Of a stretch of 64,000 nt of DNA, positions 58,102 through 64,000 are shown one piece after another (position 1 is the first letter of the stretch; each line of letters begins with the position of its first letter). The notes beneath the pieces are model-generated. The model searched no databases. It was given only the letters and a program-made list of their open reading frames with translations, and was not told the origin of the DNA. Origin of the DNA: Gaiellasilicea sp963789355 (GTDB lineage Bacteria; Actinomycetota; Thermoleophilia; Gaiellales; Gaiellaceae); NCBI GenBank assembly GCA_963789355.1, contig CAWBKK010000003.1:1-64000 (forward strand), written 5' to 3'. The translations under genes were made by a program, and so were the position numbers.

Positions 58102-60162
58102 TCAGGAGGCGCCGAGGTGCTCGGCGTCGCCGAGCAGGGCGTCCACCTCCGGCGCCATCGTCTCCGGAGAGAGCGACCGGGCCGCCTCGCGCGCCTGCTC
58201 CAGCAGCTCGCGGTCGTGCGTGATCCGGGCGAAGCGGAGATCGGAGAGCCCCGACTGGCGCGCGCCGAGGAGCGCGCCGCCGCCGCGGATCTCGAGATCC
58301 TTCTCGGCCAGCTCGAAGCCGTCCGTCGACTCGACCATCGCCTCGAGCCGGTCGTGCGCGCTCTCGGTCAGCTCCTCCTTCGGGCCGGAGACGAGCAGGC
58401 AGTACGACTGCTCTCCCCCGCGACCGACGCGACCGCGCAGCTGGTGCAGCTGGGCGAGGCCGAAGCGGTCGGCCTCCTGGACGATCATGATCGTCGCGTT
58501 CGGCACATCGACGCCGACTTCGATCACGGTCGTCGCGACGAGGACGTCGAGCTCGCCGGTCTTGAACGCGGCCATCAGCTGACGCCGCTCGGCGGGCTTC
58601 AGCCGTCCGTGCATGCAGCCGACTCGGAAGCCCTTCAGCTCGCCGGAGCGGAGTTGCTCGGCCTCCTGCTCGGCCGCGCGGGCGGTCGACGTCGCCGACT
58701 CCTCGATCAGCGGACAGACGACGTAGGCCTGCCGGCCCTCGGTGAGGTGTGCGCGCAGCCGCGTATAGGCCTCCGAGCTCCGCTCGTCCGTGACCCACGC
58801 GGTCACGATCGGCTTGCGGCTGGCGGGCGGCTTCGCGATCTCGCTGACCGCCAGGTCGCCGTAGACGGTCAGCGCGAGCGTGCGCGGGATCGGCGTCGCC
58901 GTCATGTGGAGGACGTGCGGTGCCCTGCCCTGGACGAGCGCGGAGCGCTGCTCGACGCCGAACCGATGCTGCTCGTCGACCACGGCGACGGCGAGGTCGC
59001 GGAAGTCGAAGCCCTTCTGGATCAGCGCGTGCGTCCCCACGACGACGTCCGCCTGCCCGCCGATCTTCGACTTGACGGAGCCGGTGACCAGCGCACAGCT
59101 GACGCCGAGCTCCATGCAGATGCCCTCGATCGTGAGGAAATGCTGCTCGGCGAGCGTCTCGGTCGGCGCCATCAACGCGCCCTGGCGGCCGGCCTCGACT
59201 GCGCGAAGCAGCGCGTAGAGCGCCACGACCGTCTTGCCAGAGCCGACGTCGCCCTGGAGCAGGCGCTGCATCGGCGTCGTGCGAGCGAGGTCGGCGTCGA
59301 TCTCCGCGAGCGCAGCCTCCTGGTGCTCGGTCAGCTCGAACGGGAGCGCGGCCCGGTAGCGGCCGATCAGCTCGCCTGGCTCGGGCAGCGCGGCGGCGAC
59401 CTGCTCTTCCCGCTCGGCCGTCCGGCGCGCGAGCGCCAGCTGCAGGACGAGCAGCTCGTCGAAGGAGAGCCGCTGTCGCCCGTCCTCCGCCTCCTCCAGC
59501 GAGCGTGGCTTGTGGATCGCCGACAGGGCATCCCCGCGGAACGGCAGGCCGAGCTCCACCTTCAGCGCCGCAGGAAGCGGGTCCGGCCGGTCGGCGACGG
59601 ACGGCAGCGCCGCCTCGACGAGCTCCCGCAGCTTCGCCGCCGAGATCTCCTCGCTGGCCGGGTAGACGGGTGCGAAGTCGGCCGTCGCGGAGCCGCCGTT
59701 GAGGTCGTAGGAGCGGACGAGGAAGCCGAAGCGATTCGGGGCTCCGCGCAGGCGGACGTGGGTGCCGGGCCTCAACTTCTCCTGCAGCCAGGGCTGATTG
59801 AACCAGGTCGCGCTGATCTGACCGCTGCCGTCCGACACCTGCGCGGTCAGGATCTGGAGCCGGCCGCGGCCGCGCCGCAGCGACGTCTTGAGCACCTCGC
59901 CCTCGATCAGCACCTCCTCGTCCCCGAAGAGGTCGGCGATCCGCTTCTCCGGCGCCGGGCGCTCGTAGCGGCGGGGGCGGTGGTCGAGCAGGTCGCCGAC
60001 GCGCTCGAGCCCGAGCTTTGCGAGCCGCTTCTTCAGCGTCGGCCCGACGCCGGGCAGCGAGTCGAGCGGCGCCTCGAGCCGCTCCGGGCGGAAGCGGCCG
60101 CGCGTGGGCAGCCAGCGCTCAGGCGGGTCCACGGCGGCAAAACCGGGCTGGGGCCGGCTCAT
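58102..60162 (-). CDS. recG: ATP-dependent DNA helicase RecG
   Basis: 686 residues. N-terminal wedge (LPGVGPTLKKRLAKLG, OB fold with EGEVLKTSLRRGRGRLQI), helicase core: LLQGDVGSGKTVVALYALL (I), MAPTETLAEQHF (Ia), VVDEQHRFGVEQR (II), MTATPIPRTLALTVYGDL (III), and the TRG-like end LHQLRGRVGRGGEQSYCLL. Reverses stalled forks and processes branched DNA. ATG at 60160-60162. Follows the usual rpmB-fakA-recG order. Confidence 0.95.
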   Translation of the reverse strand: MSRPQPGFAAVDPPERWLPTRGRFRPERLEAPLDSLPGVGPTLKKRLAKLGLERVGDLLDHRPRRYERPAPEKRIADLFGDEEVLIEGEVLKTSLRRGRGRLQILTAQVSDGSGQISATWFNQPWLQEKLRPGTHVRLRGAPNRFGFLVRSYDLNGGSATADFAPVYPASEEISAAKLRELVEAALPSVADRPDPLPAALKVELGLPFRGDALSAIHKPRSLEEAEDGRQRLSFDELLVLQLALARRTAEREEQVAAALPEPGELIGRYRAALPFELTEHQEAALAEIDADLARTTPMQRLLQGDVGSGKTVVALYALLRAVEAGRQGALMAPTETLAEQHFLTIEGICMELGVSCALVTGSVKSKIGGQADVVVGTHALIQKGFDFRDLAVAVVDEQHRFGVEQRSALVQGRAPHVLHMTATPIPRTLALTVYGDLAVSEIAKPPASRKPIVTAWVTDERSSEAYTRLRAHLTEGRQAYVVCPLIEESATSTARAAEQEAEQLRSGELKGFRVGCMHGRLKPAERRQLMAAFKTGELDVLVATTVIEVGVDVPNATIMIVQEADRFGLAQLHQLRGRVGRGGEQSYCLLVSGPKEELTESAHDRLEAMVESTDGFELAEKDLEIRGGGALLGARQSGLSDLRFARITHDRELLEQAREAARSLSPETMAPEVDALLGDAEHLGAS

Positions 60163-60177
60163 CGTCCGAGTATGGCA

Positions 60178-60206
60178 GCGCGTCCGGTCGTCGCGACCGG
60201 ACGCGC
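60178..60206 (-). terminator. 13-bp GC-rich hairpin after the GYD gene
   Basis: GCGCGTCCGGTCG and CGACCGGACGCGC form a perfect 13-bp stem with a TCG loop in the 51-base gap between the GYD gene stop and the recG start. No T run follows, so this would be a non-canonical terminator or an attenuating RNA element ahead of recG. Confidence 0.55.
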
Positions 60207-60213
60207 CAGCCCG

Positions 60214-60558
60214 TTAGACCCTGACGGTCTCGGACGCCGTCAGCGGAGCGTACGACGACTCGGCCGCGAGCTCCATCGCTGTCACGGCCTCGTCCATCGT
60301 CATCAGCGGTGTCGTCTTGACCGCCTTGACGGTGCCACCGGCGCCGAGCGCCATCGAGAACGCCGCCGCGGAGACGTTGGTCGGAAGCTCTGCGATCGCG
60401 ACGATGTCGTACTCGCCGAACGCGAGCCAGCCCGCGACGACCCTTCCATCCAACTGCTCGACCGCGGGCTTGATCGCCTCCATCCGGTCCTGCGGGTGGG
60501 CGACGAGCCCCTTCCAGCCGTCCGTGTTGTAGGAGACCTGGAGTAGGTAGAACGCCAT
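60214..60558 (-). CDS. GYD domain protein
   Basis: 114 residues: FYLLQVSYNTDGWKGLVAHPQDR, LDGRVVAGWLAFGEYDIVAIAELP (the GYD/GEYD motif) and AFSMALGAGGTVKAVKTTPLM. A small ferredoxin-like fold common in actinobacteria and proteobacteria, role unknown. ATG with AAAGGAG-type site (60565-60571) upstream. Confidence 0.85.
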   Translation of the reverse strand: MAFYLLQVSYNTDGWKGLVAHPQDRMEAIKPAVEQLDGRVVAGWLAFGEYDIVAIAELPTNVSAAAFSMALGAGGTVKAVKTTPLMTMDEAVTAMELAAESSYAPLTASETVRV

Positions 60559-60645
60559 CCGCGCTCCTTTCGGGTCCGATCGCGACCCCCGGCGATTCTC
60601 TCGCTCGGCGACGCCGGGGTCAACCGACCGTCAGACGGCTCCGCC

Positions 60646-61500
60646 TCAGGCCTGGAACCAGAAGAAGCCGACCGTGCCGGGGCCGGCGTGCGTGCCGACA
60701 ACCGCACCGAGGCTCGTGACGATCTTCACCTCGGCCTGCGGCCGGTTCGCGAGCACGGCCTTGCGCAGCTGCTCGACCGCGTCCTCGGCCTCGGCGTGAG
60801 CGATCCCGACCGAGAGCCCCGGGCCGTCGGTGGTCGCCTCCTCGAACCGCTTCCGGAACTCCTCGAATGCCTTCGCCCGCCCACGAGCCCGGGTCAGCGG
60901 CACGACCTCGCCGTCCGCGATCGAGAGGATCGGCTTCACGTTCAGGAGGCTGCCCATCAGCGCCTTTGCGCGGCCGATCCGGCCGCCCTTGGCGAGAAAC
61001 TCGAGCGTGTCGACGGTGAAGAGAATCCCGGAGTCCTCCCGGTAGCGCGCGATCAACGCGTCGAGCTCCGCTTCGGTCGTGCCGCGCTCGAGCAGCTCCT
61101 GGATCCCGATCGCGAGCATCCCGATCCCGACCGACGCCGACTCGGTGTCGACGAGGCGGATCCGGTCACCCTCGTCGGCGGCCGCGATCGACGCGCTCTG
61201 GAAGGTGCCCGAGAGCCGCGAGGAGATGTGGAGGGAGTAGATCCGCTCGTACGAGGCGAGCGCGTGGTAGACGGTGACGAAGTCCTGCGGCGTCGGCTGC
61301 GAGGTCGTCGGCAGCTCGGACGCCGTTCGCAACCGCCGGTAGAAGTCGTGCGGGTCGAGCTCGACGTAGTCGCGGAAGCTCTCCTCCCCGAAGCGGACGT
61401 ACAGGGGGACGACGCGCATGTTCGGGAAGCGGATCTGCGCGTCGGGGAAGTCGGCGGTCGAGTCGAGCACGATCGCCGTGTTCTCCCTGGTCAGGTTCAT
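60646..61500 (-). CDS. degV: DegV family fatty-acid-binding protein (FakB-like)
   Basis: 284 residues. IVLDSTADFPDAQ, VRFGEESFRDYVEL, LPTTSQPTPQDF, HISSRLSGTFQSASIAA and GRIGRAKALMGSLLNVKPIL are DegV signatures; the lipid pocket binds a fatty acid that FakA phosphorylates. ATG at 61498-61500 overlaps the receiver stop (ATGA). With FakA nearby this gives a complete FakAB-type fatty-acid kinase; acyl specificity unknown. Confidence 0.9.
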   Translation of the reverse strand: MNLTRENTAIVLDSTADFPDAQIRFPNMRVVPLYVRFGEESFRDYVELDPHDFYRRLRTASELPTTSQPTPQDFVTVYHALASYERIYSLHISSRLSGTFQSASIAAADEGDRIRLVDTESASVGIGMLAIGIQELLERGTTEAELDALIARYREDSGILFTVDTLEFLAKGGRIGRAKALMGSLLNVKPILSIADGEVVPLTRARGRAKAFEEFRKRFEEATTDGPGLSVGIAHAEAEDAVEQLRKAVLANRPQAEVKIVTSLGAVVGTHAGPGTVGFFWFQA

Positions 61501-61892
61501 CCGCCCAACCTCGACTCGCCCGCCCTCCGAATCGCGCCAACGATCACGTCCAGCTCCTCGTCCTTGCGGAGGCAGTCGACCGCGCCTGCGGCCTTCAGCG
61601 CATCGAGCTCGCGCGGGCTGGCGGAGGCGGTCAGGCACACGACGGACACCTCCGGGTGCTCGTTCACGAGCGCGAGGGTCGTCTCGACCCCGTCCATCCC
61701 GGGCAGCCTGAAGTCCATCACGACCACGTCCGGCCGGTGCTCACGGTAGGCGCTGACGGCCGCGTTGCCCTCGGAGACGGCGCCGACGACCTCGATCCCG
61801 TCCTGTAGCTCGAGCAGGAGGATGAGCGCCTGCCGGAAGACGTCGTTGTCCTCCACGAGCAGGACGCGGATCGGCGGAGACTCGGCTACCAC
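61497..61892 (-). CDS. stand-alone response-regulator receiver domain
   Basis: 131 residues, one CheY-like receiver: VLLVEDNDVFRQALILLLE (acidic pocket), phospho-Asp in VVVMDFRLPGMDGVETTL, VVCLTASASPRELDAL and the lysine in DCLRKDEELDVIVGA. No output domain. GTG start at 61890-61892. Overlaps the degV start by four bases and lies 16 bases after fakA, so it is embedded in the fatty-acid kinase operon. No histidine kinase is in the window. Confidence 0.9.
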   Translation of the reverse strand: MVAESPPIRVLLVEDNDVFRQALILLLELQDGIEVVGAVSEGNAAVSAYREHRPDVVVMDFRLPGMDGVETTLALVNEHPEVSVVCLTASASPRELDALKAAGAVDCLRKDEELDVIVGAIRRAGESRLGG

Positions 61893-61908
61893 GCGGGCAC
61901 GATAAGCG

Positions 61909-63513
61909 CTACTCGGCCGAGAGGAGCAGCGGGTAGTGCGGCTGCCCGCCGGGCTGGACGTCCAGCTCGACGGCCGGATGGCGCTCCTGGAGCCGCTGCA
62001 GGACGCGTGCCAGATCGGGCTCGTCCTCGCCGGTCAGCAGCGTCAGCACCTCGCCCCCACGGCCGAGCAGCGTCTCAGCGACCGCGCACGCGACCTCGTC
62101 GAAGTCGCCAGAGGAGGCGACGGCCGACCCGTCGGCGAGCCCGAGCCAGGCGCCCTTGCGCACCTCGATCCCGTCCAGCTCGACGTCGCGGGAGGCCAGC
62201 GTTACCTCGCCCGTCGACACCTGCTCGAGCGCCTCGAGCATCGCCGTCTCGTTCTCCTCGGCGCTCAGCGAGGGCAGGTAGCGCACGATCGCCGCGAGGC
62301 CGGCCGGAACGGAACGGGAGGGGATCACGCGCACCTGCTTGTCGACGAGCTTCGCCGCCTGCTCCGCGGAGAGGATCACGTTCGAGTTGTTGGGGAGCAC
62401 GAGCACCTCCGTCGCCGGCGTCGCCTGGATCGCGGCGACGATGTCGGCAGTCGAAGGGTTCATCGTCTGTCCCCCCTCGATCACCTTCGCAGCGCCGTAG
62501 CTCTCGAAGAGAAGGCGGTTGCCGGCACCGGGCACGACGGCGACGACGCCGGTCTCGAGGGTGAGGCCGGGATCGGGGACGGCCTCGAGGATTCGCTCGG
62601 AGCGCTGCTCTGTCTGCTTGTGCATGTTCGCGATCTCGACGCCCTCGATGGTGCCGAGGGCGGTCCCGAACGCGAGCGCACGGCCCGGTTCGTCGGTGTG
62701 GACGTGGATCTTGAGCGCGGTCGCGTCTCCGACGACGAGCAGCGAGTCGCCGAGCTCGTCCAGCTTGGACTCGAGCGCCTCGGCGTCCAGAGCCTCGCCC
62801 TCGACAACGAAGACGGTGCAGTAGCGAAACTCGGACAGCTCCTGGTGGACCGCGTCGAGGCCGGCCTCGTGGGCGAGCTCGTCCGGCGCGTCCGGGATCG
62901 GCTCGCCGGAGAGGGCGGCGGAGACCCCGCGGACGATCTCGAGCAGACCGGCGCCGCCGGCGTCGACGACACCGGCCTCGCGCAGGACCGCGAGCTGGTC
63001 GGGCGTCCGGGCCAGCGCGTCCTCCCCGCGCTCGATCAGCTTCTTCAACAGCGCCGCGTGGTCGAGCGCCGCATTGCGCGGGTCCTCGGCCTCCTCGGCG
63101 AGCTCGCGAATCACGGACAGCATCGTCCCCTCGACCGGGCGGCGTACGGCCCGGTAGGCGGCGTCGCTGGCAGCGCGGAACGCACGCCGGATCGTGGCCG
63201 CATCGAGCAGTCCGGCCTCGCCGAGCGCCTCGGCGGCGCCGCGGAGGATCTGGGAGAAGATGACGCCGGAGTTGCCCCGGGCGCCCATCAGCGCAGCGCG
63301 CGTGAGCTCCTTCGCGAGGGTCGCGCGGTCGGCGGCCGTCGATGCGTCGAGCACCTCCATGATCGCGCGCGCAGTCAACGTCAGGTTCGTGCCCGTGTCC
63401 CCGTCGGGGACGGGATAGACGTTGAGGTCGTCGATCCGGCGCCGGTTGGCCTCGAGCGTTGCGAGCGCGGCCTGCCCGAGCTCTTTCGCCCGCTCGAGCT
63501 CGGTCACGGACAT
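61909..63513 (-). CDS. fakA: fatty acid kinase catalytic subunit FakA-like (DAK2/YloV)
   Basis: 534 residues. N-terminal DhaL kinase domain: NVYPVPDGDTGTNLTLTARA (ATP-Mg Asp cluster) and ALMGARGNSGVIFSQILRG; DAGGAGLLEIVRG ends it. Middle domain EFRYCTVFVVEGEALDA and LKIHVHTDEPG; C-terminal DegV-like domain with VLPNNSNVILSAEQAAKL and VIPSRSVPAGLAAI. Phosphorylates FakB-bound fatty acids to acyl-phosphate, which PlsX/PlsY use. ATG-bearing start at 63511-63513; Asp23 gene is five bases upstream. Confidence 0.93.
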   Translation of the reverse strand: MSVTELERAKELGQAALATLEANRRRIDDLNVYPVPDGDTGTNLTLTARAIMEVLDASTAADRATLAKELTRAALMGARGNSGVIFSQILRGAAEALGEAGLLDAATIRRAFRAASDAAYRAVRRPVEGTMLSVIRELAEEAEDPRNAALDHAALLKKLIERGEDALARTPDQLAVLREAGVVDAGGAGLLEIVRGVSAALSGEPIPDAPDELAHEAGLDAVHQELSEFRYCTVFVVEGEALDAEALESKLDELGDSLLVVGDATALKIHVHTDEPGRALAFGTALGTIEGVEIANMHKQTEQRSERILEAVPDPGLTLETGVVAVVPGAGNRLLFESYGAAKVIEGGQTMNPSTADIVAAIQATPATEVLVLPNNSNVILSAEQAAKLVDKQVRVIPSRSVPAGLAAIVRYLPSLSAEENETAMLEALEQVSTGEVTLASRDVELDGIEVRKGAWLGLADGSAVASSGDFDEVACAVAETLLGRGGEVLTLLTGEDEPDLARVLQRLQERHPAVELDVQPGGQPHYPLLLSAE

Positions 63514-63517
63514 GGCC

Positions 63518-63868
63518 TCATGCCGATCGCCGCACGTCTTCGATGTGCACCTCGACCGCCGCGACGCGGAGCCACGTCAGCCGCTCGATCTCGTAGGCGA
63601 CGCGCGAGCGGACCGTCGCAGCGACCTCGGCGAGGTTGAGCCCGTACTCGACGACGACGTGGAGGTCGATCAGCAAGTCACCGTCTCCGTTTGCGGAGAC
63701 CTCGATCCCTTGCGTCAGCTTGTCCCGCGTCAGCAGCCGCTTGAGACCCTTGCCCGCCATGCCGACGACGCCATAGCACTCGGCGGCGGTGTGGCCGACG
63801 ATCTGCGCGACCGCCTCGCCACTGATGCGGAGCGTGCCGAGGTCGTACTGCTCTACGAGGTGATCCAT
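63518..63868 (-). CDS. Asp23/Gls24 family envelope stress protein
   Basis: 116 residues: LGTLRISGEAVAQIVGHTAAECYGVVGMAG, then LTQGIEVSANGDGDLLIDLHVVVEYGLNL and TVRSRVAYEIERLTWLRVAAVEVHIEDV. Matches the conserved small Asp23 protein that precedes fakA in Gram-positives, thought to lie at the membrane in alkaline or envelope stress. ATG at 63866-63868. Confidence 0.92.
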   Translation of the reverse strand: MDHLVEQYDLGTLRISGEAVAQIVGHTAAECYGVVGMAGKGLKRLLTRDKLTQGIEVSANGDGDLLIDLHVVVEYGLNLAEVAATVRSRVAYEIERLTWLRVAAVEVHIEDVRRSA

Positions 63869-63910
63869 TCGCGCGACTTTAGACCGCGCAGGCCCGAAAA
63901 GGGTTGCGCG

Positions 63911-64000
63911 CTAGACGGCTTTTTGGATCTTGCCGGCCTTGAGGCACTTCGTGCAGATGTACGCCCGCTTGGCAACGCCGTTCAAGAGCACGCGCACTTT
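63911..64000 (-). CDS. rpmB: 50S ribosomal protein bL28, 5' end outside the window
   Basis: The visible 29 codons before TAG read KVRVLLNGVAKRAYICTKCL followed by KAGKIQKAV, the C-terminal half of bL28. The single CTKC pair is visible; the partner pair, if this is the zinc form, would be beyond the edge. rpmB ahead of asp23-fakA-recG is the standard order. Truncated by the window, not by mutation. Confidence 0.92.
   Translation of the reverse strand, partial: KVRVLLNGVAKRAYICTKCLKAGKIQKAV

Noticed and set aside
58117..60546. An 809-codon plus-strand frame opposite recG
   Set aside because: Shadow of recG with no recognisable domain.

Overview
This is a very GC-rich bacterial chromosome segment, packed with genes and using many GTG and TTG starts. 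The gene content points to a high-GC actinobacterium. The split three-gene transhydrogenase, the initiator tRNA type, the Rv2927c-like gene beside coaD, and the order rpmB - recG - rsmD - coaD - yceD - rpmF - plsX - acpP - rnc - smc - ftsY - ffh - rpsP - khpA - rimM - trmD - lepB - rplS - rnhB - yraN - comM - dprA all fit. The AddAB-like nuclease, DUF3105, Vms1-like and small basic proteins resemble those of the class Thermoleophilia (Gaiella or Solirubrobacter relatives). That placement is inference from family resemblance; no 16S gene is present.

Layout. Bases 1-8.6 kb hold mixed accessory and metabolic genes: a GH130 fragment, a frameshifted GT4 glycosyltransferase, DUF1810, DUF2867, LtrA, a cupin, tRNA-fMet, a PAP2 phosphatase, Ppx/GppA, a CBS protein and glutamate dehydrogenase. 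Bases 8.68-9.01 kb are four tandem 87-bp units of a palindromic repeat family, with single relatives near 21.6 and 24.1 kb, followed by tRNA-Leu. Bases 9.1-25.6 kb carry RmuC, a Vms1-like peptidyl-tRNA hydrolase, thioredoxin reductase with a zinc-ribbon/PAS partner, endonuclease III, a phosphoesterase, AddA and AddB, a small Lsr2-like protein, topoisomerase IB, an isocitrate/isopropylmalate dehydrogenase, a ferritin-like protein and an HD-GYP protein. Bases 25.6-30.5 kb hold pntAA-pntAB-pntB, an ornithine cyclodeaminase homologue and a PuuB-like oxidase.

From 30.5 kb to the right edge the minus strand carries the translation, secretion, lipid and chromosome-maintenance block. Accessory genes interrupt it: an orphan DNA methyltransferase, HtpX, dodecin, a YjbR protein, DsrE and BTAD genes, a secreted lipase, a GH78-like enzyme and an ABC-F ATPase placed inside the usually tight yceD-rpmF pair. 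At the right end FakA and DegV (FakB) homologues flank a stand-alone receiver, next to Asp23; with PlsX and AcpP this suggests a fatty-acid phosphorylation and phospholipid module.

Several genes (glycosyltransferase, a small basic protein, phosphoesterase, RNase HII) are broken by single-base indels, some in short G runs. Consensus sequencing errors explain these at least as well as true gene decay. No CRISPR array, prophage, insertion sequence or clearly new defence system is visible. The most unusual items are the repeat family, the Smc arm duplications, the ATT start of rnc, the ABC-F insertion and the inverted repeat at htpX.
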